In this document: positions 1 through 4,304 of the stretch, one piece after another
How the letters are laid out: each line of letters opens with the position of its first letter
Numbering within the stretch: the stretch's first letter is position 1
Assembly: GCA_012798365.1 (NCBI GenBank)
Contig: JAAZNH010000238.1
Location: 1-5,278 of the forward strand
DNA: 5,278 bases
Source of the DNA: Methanomicrobiales archaeon
GTDB lineage: Archaea; Halobacteriota; Methanomicrobia; Methanomicrobiales; Methanospirillaceae
Direction of reading: 5' to 3'
Made by a program: the position numbers and the translations under genes
Notes under the pieces: generated by a model
What the model was told of the DNA's origin: nothing
What the model saw: the letters and a program-made list of their open reading frames with translations, nothing else
Databases searched by the model: none

Positions 1-447
1 AATCTCAATGATCTCCTGTTTTGAAGCAGCAGATTTCCAGCCATCACACTGGTCTGGCACAAAAACCTCGACATTCACGTAATACCGGCCCGGCCGGTTG
101 AACGTGTATTCCATAATGTTGTTGTAATGGAACGTGTCTTCGTAGGTTGCGCTCTCGAAACCCACGCGGCCAATGGTCCAGGTCCACTGGCAGTTGACGC
201 AGTTACTCTCCTTGGCTTCAAAATGCACGGTTGCCGGGTAGGGGCCGGCCGTTGCCGGGAAGTACGTGAATTCAACACCCGGGTTTTCGCATACCTTAGT
301 AGTAAAATCATCCGCGGCAGCCGGAACAACAAGAGCCGGCAGGAGAAGGATGAGAAGGATACCAGCCACGATGGTGCGTGTGACCGGATATCCTGCCAAT
401 GATCGATGGTGCGATGCAAAAAGATCCTTCTGCCGGAGAAAAATCAT
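1..447 (-). CDS. Secreted PKD-like four-cysteine protein, 3' end outside window
   Basis: The minus-strand frame is open from an ATG at 447 to the left edge with no stop, giving 149 residues; the C-terminus is missing. An in-frame TGA lies just upstream, so this ATG is the first possible start. The protein has a basic N-terminal stretch, then a hydrophobic segment at about residues 25-41 ending in PAAADD, which reads as a signal peptide with cleavage near residue 45. The exported part holds one PKD-like beta-sandwich module: Cys53, then CVNC (83-86) followed by W88 and W90, then FNRPGRYYV (116-124), and Cys134. The same pattern occurs twice in the protein encoded at 697-1929, so the two are paralogs. 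A cell-surface or extracellular binding or structural role is likely; the ligand is unknown. It has its own promoter (469-501). No clear Shine-Dalgarno site precedes the start. I see no recognisable enzyme motif. Confidence 0.8.
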   Translation of the reverse strand, partial: MIFLRQKDLFASHHRSLAGYPVTRTIVAGILLILLLPALVVPAAADDFTTKVCENPGVEFTYFPATAGPYPATVHFEAKESNCVNCQWTWTIGRVGFESATYEDTFHYNNIMEYTFNRPGRYYVNVEVFVPDQCDGWKSAASKQEIIEI

Positions 448-468
448 GACGATAGATAATTGTGTCAG

Positions 469-501
469 TTTAATAGGTGTTTCCAAATTGTAATTGTATA
501 A
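469..501 (-). promoter_or_regulatory. Promoter of the partial surface-protein gene, conserved block
   Basis: Read on the minus strand, this block starts with a TATA box (TTATAC at 501-496), continues through AATTACAATTTGGAAA, and ends in TATTAAA (475-469), about where transcription should begin. It matches the block at 1929-1961 at 28 of 33 positions. The start codon lies 22 bases beyond the block, so a leader of roughly 25 bases is expected. TATA assignment is by pattern only. Confidence 0.65.
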
Positions 502-530
502 AAGGTGCAGGGACGAGAGAGATAGTAGCG

Positions 531-567
531 TTTGGCCCCGTAGGACTGGCTGGATAATCCTGCCAAA
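531..567. repeat. Imperfect inverted repeats upstream of the surface-gene promoter
   Basis: Two overlapping pairings are possible. TGGCTGGAT (547-555) pairs with ATCCTGCCA (557-565) at 8 of 9 positions around a single central base. Alternatively TTTGGC (531-536) and AGGA (542-545) pair with TCCTGCCAAA (558-567), leaving a 5-base bulge. The element lies about 30 bases upstream of the TATA box of the gene at 1-447, so an operator is possible, but it could equally be chance or a processing signal for the gene ending at 697. Confidence 0.3.
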
Positions 568-676
568 GATAATTTGGAACTGGAAAAAAATTTTCTTTAA
601 AAAATTTATAGGATCCGGAAAAAATCAGCCGACACCAACCTGGATTGATACGAAACAGGAAAACGCGAACGAGATT

Positions 677-696
677 AAAAAAAAGGATCTGAAAAA
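677..696 (-). terminator. T-rich terminator of the PGF-tailed surface gene
   Basis: On the minus strand the stop codon TAA (699-697) is followed at once by a run of five T (695-691) and then by eight T (684-677). Archaeal terminators are commonly simple T-runs without a strong hairpin. Further T-rich blocks at about 586-606 could act as a backup. Confidence 0.55.
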
Positions 697-1929
697 TTAT
701 TTCCGGTGCATGACCAGCACGAACATGCAGGCACCGAGCGCAAGCGGCAGTCCAAAGCCGGGCGTGCGGGTTGGTGCTGCGGAGGGCGCCGGGGTTCCGG
801 CTGCAGGAGCTGAACTTCCTGGTGCTGTCCCGGCTGGCGCAATGGTTGTGATTACCGGAACTGAATTCGGCATTTGGTTTCCGGCCGGTGTGCCTGCAGG
901 AGCATGGGTGCCTGCCGGCTGTACGGTTCCCTGCGGGAGTGTCACAAGCGGCTGGGTTGCTGCCGGGATGACAGTGTTGGTGACCGAAGGCTGCGTAACC
1001 TGCTGCGAGGGTGTCGCAGATGCCGTGGGGCTGGAACTGCCGGTTGTGGAGAGCGGGGCCGGGTTGATTACCTGGGGACTGGTGCCCTGCTCGGCAGATC
1101 CGGACGAGGCGGTAACACGGTGGTTGACTGACATGGATGCATAATTCAGCTGGCCCGGTGCATTTTCACAGCCCTGAGGATTATTCATCCGGGCATTTAT
1201 CTTGTAATCACCGGGTTCAGTAAACATATGGGAAAATTCCGGTCTCCCGTTCTCCGTGTGGACATCGCTTTCCCCAATCGGGTACTGGACCCAGCTGTCA
1301 CCGGAAAGTTTCCAGAGGCTCCAGGTAAATGAGCACCCCGGGCATGAAGGGGATGATGTCGCCCACCACCAGGGGGTTTCCCCGACAACACTCGTATCCT
1401 TCTGCTGCCCGATCTCGACAAGGGATCGGACGGCAGGACACGGATCGGTGACAGTAATCGTCTTTGATTGCGTACCAAAAGCTGCATTATCCGAGTCACA
1501 GACCGGTTTTGGTGTTCCGTACTGAAGATCTATCTTATAGGAACCCGGATCGGTGAACGTTGTGCTGAACGAGGAGTCAAAATATTCAGCAATCTGTATC
1601 CAGGCGCCGGTACCGGGATCAATCTTTGAGATATACCAGTGGTAGTAACAATGATCACAGGTAGAGATTATGGGGGAGACCTCGACCGGCGTGTTTATTA
1701 CCAGATTTGGCTCGTTCACGACATAAATTCCATCAATGCGGGCCACCTGGTAGCAGGCTGGTTCATCCGCAGAAACCGGCAGGATACCTGCTGCTGCCAG
1801 AAGGAGGACGACAAAAATGATCGAACGGGGGATTGGCGAACAGGATATCGGGCGGGATTGTTGTTCAGGCAATGCAGGAAGAACTGATGGCCGTTGTTGA
1901 AAAACCATACACCGGAATATTTTCCTCAT
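697..1929 (-). CDS. Cell-surface protein: two PKD-like four-Cys modules, Pro/Thr stalk, PGF sorting tail
   Basis: This is a complete 410-residue protein. The N-terminus has a long polar stretch, a hydrophobic signal segment at 36-53 (SIIFVVLLLAAAGILPVS) and likely cleavage near residue 54. Two tandem modules follow. Module A (about 57-162) has C59, CDHC (91-94), W98, DPGSY (127-131) and C144. Module B (about 163-268) has C164, CPGC (196-199), W203, EPGDY (238-242) and C254. Residues 275-387 form a low-complexity stalk of Pro, Thr, Ala, Ser and Gly, a likely site of glycosylation. The end reads TPGFG (389-393), a hydrophobic span, then HRK. This matches the PGF-CTERM type of sorting signal, processed and lipid-anchored by archaeosortase A in other Euryarchaea. 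The protein therefore probably sits on the outside of the cell, tied to the membrane. The ligand or partner is unknown. ATG 1929 sits at the end of the conserved promoter block, so the mRNA may be leaderless; Met8 is a weaker alternative start. Confidence 0.87.
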   Translation of the reverse strand: MRKIFRCMVFQQRPSVLPALPEQQSRPISCSPIPRSIIFVVLLLAAAGILPVSADEPACYQVARIDGIYVVNEPNLVINTPVEVSPIISTCDHCYYHWYISKIDPGTGAWIQIAEYFDSSFSTTFTDPGSYKIDLQYGTPKPVCDSDNAAFGTQSKTITVTDPCPAVRSLVEIGQQKDTSVVGETPWWWATSSPSCPGCSFTWSLWKLSGDSWVQYPIGESDVHTENGRPEFSHMFTEPGDYKINARMNNPQGCENAPGQLNYASMSVNHRVTASSGSAEQGTSPQVINPAPLSTTGSSSPTASATPSQQVTQPSVTNTVIPAATQPLVTLPQGTVQPAGTHAPAGTPAGNQMPNSVPVITTIAPAGTAPGSSAPAAGTPAPSAAPTRTPGFGLPLALGACMFVLVMHRK

Positions 1930-1961
1930 TTAATAACCATTTCCAAATGGTAATTGTATAA
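1929..1961 (-). promoter_or_regulatory. Promoter of the PGF-tailed surface gene, conserved block
   Basis: On the minus strand a TATA box (TTATAC, 1961-1956) is followed by AATTACCATTTGGAAA and then TATTAAA (1935-1929), which overlaps the ATG. A start about 25 bases from the box would give a leader of only a few bases. The block is nearly identical to 469-501. Between the TATA box and the start lies an inverted repeat, ACCATTT-CC-AAATGGT (1936-1951), placed where a repressor would block initiation. The AT-rich core TGTATAATAT (1956-1965) could also serve the divergent AMMECR1-family gene. Confidence 0.65.
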
Positions 1962-1962
1962 T

Positions 1963-2001
1963 ATCCCGGGATGTAAGCTGGACGATACATTGTTATCCCG
2001 G
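1963..2001. repeat. ATCCCGGGAT palindrome and TATCCCGG direct repeat
   Basis: The spacer between the divergent genes contains a perfect 10-base palindrome, ATCCCGGGAT (1963-1972). The octamer TATCCCGG occurs at 1962-1969 and again at 1994-2001, 32 bases apart, or about three helical turns. This may be a regulator site in the leader of the AMMECR1-family gene. Support is pattern only. Confidence 0.3.
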
Positions 2002-2026
2002 ATTCACCAAGTCAGACAAAAGAAAC

Positions 2027-2033
2027 GGGGGAG
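2027..2033 (+). promoter_or_regulatory. Ribosome binding site of the AMMECR1-family gene
   Basis: GGGGGAG ends five bases before the ATG at 2039 and supports that start over internal Met codons. Confidence 0.6.
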
Positions 2034-2038
2034 AACGC

Positions 2039-2602
2039 ATGGATTTATTAAGCGATGAGGAAGGGAAACTCGCGATGCAGCTGGCCCGTGGCACACTCGG
2101 GCACGTGCTTCTGAAAAAGCCGGAACCCGCGGTGAAACTCACACCGGTTTTTGAACAGAAACGCGGGGTCTTTGTGACGCTGACCATCAAGGAACAGCTC
2201 CGGGGCTGCATCGGGTTTCCCTACCCGGTGATCCCGCTGGGCGATGCAATCCGGCAGGCTGCTGTGGCTGCCGCCCTTGAGGACCCGCGGTTCCGGCCCG
2301 TTACTGCGGACGAGCTGAAGAAGATCGATCTTGAAGTCACTGTGCTGACCCCGCCCCAAACCATGGAGGGCGACCCGGAAGACCGGCCAAACAAGGTTGT
2401 TGTCGGAAAACACGGACTCATCATCAGAGGCCGGGGCACGAGCGGCCTCCTTCTTCCGCAGGTTGCAACCGATTACAGCTGGGATGCCAGGACGTTCCTG
2501 GACCATACCTGCACCAAGGCCGGCCTTCCGGAAAATGCGTGGCATGACTCCCGCGTGGAACTCCTCACGTTCGAGGGGCAGATCTTCTCGGAACACCGGT
2601 AG
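2039..2602 (+). CDS. AMMECR1-domain protein (AmmeMemoRadiSam system protein A family)
   Basis: This 187-residue protein is full length for archaeal single-domain AMMECR1 proteins. The family signature LRGCIG is present at 54-59. The second conserved block, RGTSGLLLPQVATDY (132-146), continues as SWDARTFLDHTC (147-158) and then KAGLPENAW (160-168). The family is found in archaea, bacteria and eukaryotes; in many prokaryotes it is encoded with a MEMO1-type protein and a radical SAM protein. The conserved cysteine and arginine suggest a catalytic or binding role, but no reaction is firmly established and I do not assign one. Neither a MEMO1-like nor a radical SAM gene is visible here, so the gene looks solitary in this window. 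It is cytoplasmic, with no signal peptide. It is transcribed divergently from the surface-protein gene, with a leader of perhaps 50 bases and a good ribosome binding site. The family call is secure; the cellular role is not. Confidence 0.93.
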   Translation: MDLLSDEEGKLAMQLARGTLGHVLLKKPEPAVKLTPVFEQKRGVFVTLTIKEQLRGCIGFPYPVIPLGDAIRQAAVAAALEDPRFRPVTADELKKIDLEVTVLTPPQTMEGDPEDRPNKVVVGKHGLIIRGRGTSGLLLPQVATDYSWDARTFLDHTCTKAGLPENAWHDSRVELLTFEGQIFSEHR

Positions 2603-2618
2603 GGCAATCGTTTAACCT

Positions 2619-2629
2619 GTTGGCAACAC
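2619..2629. repeat. TGTTG-G-CAACA inverted repeat
   Basis: Five-base arms flank a single central base, 17 bases after the stop codon of the AMMECR1-family gene. The sequence shares TGTTG and GGCAACAC with the larger inverted repeat at 2700-2717. An AT-rich box, CATATAAAG (2630-2638), follows directly and reads as a TATA box on either strand, better on minus as CTTTATATG. No gene fits behind it, so I do not call a promoter. Confidence 0.35.
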
Positions 2630-2699
2630 ATATAAAGGGACATAATTCGATAGTACCGCACAGTTAAACAGGCTATTTTTGACAACGCGCAAAACATGA

Positions 2700-2717
2700 T
2701 GTTGCCAAATGGCAACA
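2700..2717. repeat. Perfect inverted repeat TGTTGCC-AAAT-GGCAACA
   Basis: Seven-base arms with no mismatch enclose a four-base AAAT loop, in the spacer between the convergent genes ending at 2602 and 2735. As RNA it would form a stable hairpin 17 bases past the stop of the minus-strand gene, but no T-run follows on that strand. As DNA it looks like a dimeric repressor operator. On the plus strand the short T-run at 2676-2680 could end the AMMECR1-family transcript before this element. Confidence 0.5.
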
Positions 2718-2734
2718 CCTGCCGCATCCTTTGA

Positions 2735-2947
2735 TCACGGCCCATCCACCCTCCGGCCATCCCGGATCCGGATCATCTGGATACAGTAGGGATACCCGGC
2801 CCGGTACCGTTCGCAGGCCGGATCGCATGGGACCAGGCCAAGGGCCCGGGGCTTGTCGGGATCTCCAATCTGGATCATGTCGTTGTTGCGGGCACACCAG
2901 CGATCTTCTTTTGATGTCATGCCCCAGGGTTGCCATTCACGTAACAT
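2735..2947 (-). CDS. Small four-cysteine protein of unknown function
   Basis: This is a 70-residue protein that I do not recognise. Cysteines lie at C18, C41, C45 and C55 (PCDPAC at 40-45, then YPYC at 52-55), which could hold a metal or form disulfides. Tryptophans cluster near the start (W5, W8, W17). There is no signal peptide or membrane segment, so it is probably cytoplasmic. ATG 2947 is preferred because a TATA box at 2992-3001 on the minus strand puts transcription near 2970, about 20 bases upstream. Met10 is a possible later start. The minus-strand frame just beside it (2673-2936) gives a Pro/Gly/Arg-rich product typical of a shadow frame, while this frame gives a balanced composition. 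It stands alone, convergent with the AMMECR1-family gene and divergent from the 30-residue membrane peptide. Confidence 0.6.
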   Translation of the reverse strand: MLREWQPWGMTSKEDRWCARNNDMIQIGDPDKPRALGLVPCDPACERYRAGYPYCIQMIRIRDGRRVDGP

Positions 2948-2991
2948 GTAGCTGGAGTCTGCATGGTGTGAAACTGCAGGCGGCCGTTCTA

Positions 2992-3020
2992 CTATTTTAA
3001 ATACACCAAATGTGATTGTA
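2992..3020. promoter_or_regulatory. Bidirectional promoter with third copy of the shared element
   Basis: The near-symmetric box TATTTTAAATA (2993-3003) can act as a TATA box on both strands. On minus it lies about 45-55 bases from the ATG at 2947; on plus it would start transcription near 3025, ahead of the small gene at 3102. Next to it, CCAAATGTGATTGTA (3006-3020) matches the elements at 483-498 and 1943-1958 except for one missing base and one substitution, in the same orientation relative to the minus-strand genes. Confidence 0.5.
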
Positions 3021-3101
3021 AATTAATCTCGGGTTGTTGATGGGGATGGACAGTCAGCCCGAGAGAGATCTTGGGGAGCATGTCGATCTGGCTAAGCGAC
3101 C

Positions 3102-3194
3102 ATGTTTGAAAACACCATTCGAGCGGTTGTTGCAGTAATCGCCACGGGCATTATCCTGACGGTGTGTTACTTCATCGCGACATATCCGCTCTAG
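3102..3194 (+). CDS. 30-residue single-span membrane peptide
   Basis: An ATG at 3102 opens a 30-codon frame ending in TAG (3192-3194). The product is MFENTIR (1-7), then a continuous hydrophobic span at about 8-26 (start AVVAVIATGIIL), then ATYPL. This is the layout of a one-pass membrane microprotein with a short charged N-terminus. An in-frame TAA at 3093-3095 fixes the start at this ATG. No strong ribosome binding site is adjacent; GGGGAG lies farther upstream at 3073-3078. Support comes from the box at 2992-3003, the clean hydrophobic profile, and a hairpin plus T-run right behind the stop. I do not recognise the family. Such peptides often act as small subunits or modulators of membrane complexes, but no partner is evident here. 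Confidence 0.5.
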   Translation: MFENTIRAVVAVIATGIILTVCYFIATYPL

Positions 3195-3199
3195 AGCCG

Positions 3200-3236
3200 G
3201 TGCCTGGTAACAGGTACAACAAAATTCTCCTTTTTT
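3200..3236 (+). terminator. Hairpin plus T-run after the membrane peptide gene
   Basis: GTGCCTG (3200-3206) and CAGGTAC (3211-3217) form a seven-pair stem with one G-T pair and a GTAA loop. Six T follow at 3231-3236. It begins six bases after the stop of the 30-residue gene and supports that gene being transcribed. A second T-run lies at 3262-3268. Confidence 0.5.
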
Positions 3237-3341
3237 AGGCCTCGCAAAACTGGCAAAACTCTTTTTTTAAGCGTCCGGAAATTCCGAAAATCAAAAGGTG
3301 TTGGGGGGTGATGTGCGTTCCCTTGCTTGCAGGCAGAGAGA

Positions 3342-3668
3342 TTATTTTTTCTTGGCGATACTGCGGATGAGATCCTGGATGTCTGGCTCCTCAAGGACCT
3401 CACGGACAGCCCGCTTGATCTCTTCGCCGGGATCCCCGGTCCCTGAGAGTTTGCCCCGGGCCCGTTTCGGAAGTTTATCAAGCTCGGTCTGGCTGATGCG
3501 GACGAACTTCCCGCCATCGTCGGTCCGCTTGATCTCCCCGTCCTTTATCCGCTTGCGCAGGGTGCTGACCGATAGCCCGGTGAGATCTTCGACTTCCTTG
3601 AGGGTGTATGAAGGTTCTGCCATATCGATCTGCTGATCGTTGGTATCAATCGATGATAATTGTTTCAT
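3342..3668 (-). CDS. MerR/excisionase-type helix-turn-helix DNA-binding protein
   Basis: This 108-residue protein is the last gene of the four-gene operon. Residues 21-66 form a winged-helix domain of the helix-turn-helix 17 / excisionase type: YTLKEVEDLTGL, then SVSTLRKRIKDGEI, then a short wing with GGKFVRIS and TELDKL. This layout is used by excisionases and MerR-like regulators to bind DNA. The C-terminal part (about 80-108) is charged and probably helical, perhaps for dimerisation. No ligand domain is present. ATG 3668 overlaps the stop of the preceding gene by four bases (ATGA), and AAGGTGTG (3678-3671) supplies a ribosome binding site; Met16 is a less supported alternative. Likely roles are regulating its own operon through the divergent promoter region or acting as an element-specific excision factor. 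No integrase is in view, so excision is speculative. Confidence 0.85.
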   Translation of the reverse strand: MKQLSSIDTNDQQIDMAEPSYTLKEVEDLTGLSVSTLRKRIKDGEIKRTDDGGKFVRISQTELDKLPKRARGKLSGTGDPGEEIKRAVREVLEEPDIQDLIRSIAKKK

Positions 3669-4054
3669 GCCACACCTTCTGAGATCGCTTGTGCGTCGTC
3701 CGCCTTTGCAAAGAGGCCAAGTTCGCCTTTGACGGCCATCTCTTTGAGTGCATCATGGACTAAATCAGAGAAGCGCTGTTCACTCTCACGGGCAACCGAG
3801 GCGGGAGTGTATTTCGGCCACCCGGCGCGGTTCACGAGTGGCCGGGGGTTCTCCCACCCCTCCGTCCGGATGGTAAGTGATCCCACGTGCTCAACGTCCA
3901 TCAGGAACATCAGGCGTTTGTTGATTTTATCGAGCAGTTTGTCGTAGGCCTTTGCTCCCATCTTCTCCTCAAGTTCGCGCCCACCCTGGATGACGATCTC
4001 AATATCCAGTTGGTCCTTGGTCAGTTCAAGTGCTTCTTCGAGCGTCAGTACCAT
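3665..4054 (-). CDS. Unknown 129-residue operon protein
   Basis: I do not recognise this family. The frame is open further upstream to 4174, but the start at 4054 is strongly preferred: GGAGGTGATC, a full match to the archaeal 16S tail, ends three bases before it, and the upstream part lies inside the previous gene and looks non-coding. The protein is acidic. Residues 4-55 look mainly helical and charged, with a short strand-like stretch at 17-23. A distinctive middle follows: TEGWENPRPLVNRAGW (64-79) and KYTPASVA (81-88). A charged helix covers 89-108, and the tail is disordered. There is no signal peptide or membrane segment. It is translated between the ribbon-helix-helix-like gene (5-base gap) and the helix-turn-helix gene (4-base overlap), so the three are probably made together and may work together. 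Confidence 0.78.
   Translation of the reverse strand: MVLTLEEALELTKDQLDIEIVIQGGRELEEKMGAKAYDKLLDKINKRLMFLMDVEHVGSLTIRTEGWENPRPLVNRAGWPKYTPASVARESEQRFSDLVHDALKEMAVKGELGLFAKADDAQAISEGVA
3671..3678 (-). promoter_or_regulatory. Ribosome binding site of the helix-turn-helix gene
   Basis: On the minus strand AAGGTGTG lies just before the ATG at 3668, inside the end of the preceding gene. It favours Met1 over Met16 as the start. Confidence 0.5.
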
Positions 4055-4057
4055 AAT

Positions 4058-4067
4058 GATCACCTCC
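4058..4067 (-). promoter_or_regulatory. Perfect Shine-Dalgarno site overlapping the upstream stop
   Basis: On the minus strand GGAGGTGATC complements the archaeal 16S 3' tail over ten bases and contains the TGA stop (4062-4060) of the previous gene. The next ATG is at 4054. A ribosome finishing the 80-residue gene would sit directly on this site, which suggests coupled re-initiation and decides the start of the 129-residue gene. Confidence 0.8.
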
Positions 4068-4302
4068 CCTTCACTTGGTTGCGAAGTCGTGGTGAGATGT
4101 TGTAAATGTCTTTCAGCTTGTGTTTGTCGATCAGCCGGACACGGTCTCCAACGGGCAGGCTTGCAAGATCGCACTCAAACCCACTCCGAAGCCACGCCCG
4201 GGCTTCTTTATCGAAATCCATCCCGAGGGAGTGATAGGCCGCTTTCATCCCCTCAACCCACCGGGCGGGGACCTTGATCTCTACCATCTGTTCGCGAGGC
4301 AT
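4060..4302 (-). CDS. Putative ribbon-helix-helix-like small protein, 80 residues
   Basis: I do not recognise this as a named family. The N-terminal half fits a ribbon-helix-helix plan: a strand with alternating residues, MVEIKVP (6-12), then a likely helix ARWVEGMKAAYHSLG (13-27), a short turn, and a second helix DKEARAWLRSGF (31-42). Such folds bind DNA as dimers through the paired strands, and are common in plasmid copy control and antitoxins. The C-terminal half (50-80) is basic. ATG 4302 is supported by GAGGGGGGA eight bases upstream; Met6 is possible but less well placed. It begins two bases after the stop of the 186-residue gene and ends five bases before the next start. The fold assignment is inference from secondary-structure pattern. 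Confidence 0.75.
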   Translation of the reverse strand: MPREQMVEIKVPARWVEGMKAAYHSLGMDFDKEARAWLRSGFECDLASLPVGDRVRLIDKHKLKDIYNISPRLRNQVKGR

Positions 4303-4304
4303 GA

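Noticed and set aside
75..419. Minus-strand 114-residue frame inside the partial surface gene
   Set aside because: Out of frame with the signal-peptide protein and rich in Arg, Thr and Pro; a shadow frame.
494..1144. Long plus-strand open frame opposite the PGF-tailed surface gene
   Set aside because: Low-complexity Ala/Gly/Val product that is the antisense of the Pro/Thr stalk; the minus frame has a signal peptide, repeats and sorting tail.
2048..2596. Minus-strand 182-residue frame antisense to the AMMECR1-family gene
   Set aside because: The plus strand carries the conserved LRGCIG and LLLPQVA motifs; the antisense product has no recognisable pattern.
2630..2638. TATA-like box after the AMMECR1-family gene as a promoter
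   Set aside because: No credible gene follows on either strand at the right distance; kept only as a note with the inverted repeats.
3040..3138. 32-residue plus-strand frame overlapping the membrane peptide
   Set aside because: It has no domain or hydrophobic pattern and competes with the better supported frame at 3102; a leader peptide cannot be ruled out.
3275..3285. CGGAAATTCCG as an NrpR nitrogen-regulator site
   Set aside because: The known site needs six bases between GGAA and TTCC; here there is one, and the place is a convergent spacer.
4055..4174. Upstream extension of the 129-residue gene to 4174
   Set aside because: It lies within the 80-residue gene and passes through the perfect Shine-Dalgarno site that points to the start at 4054.
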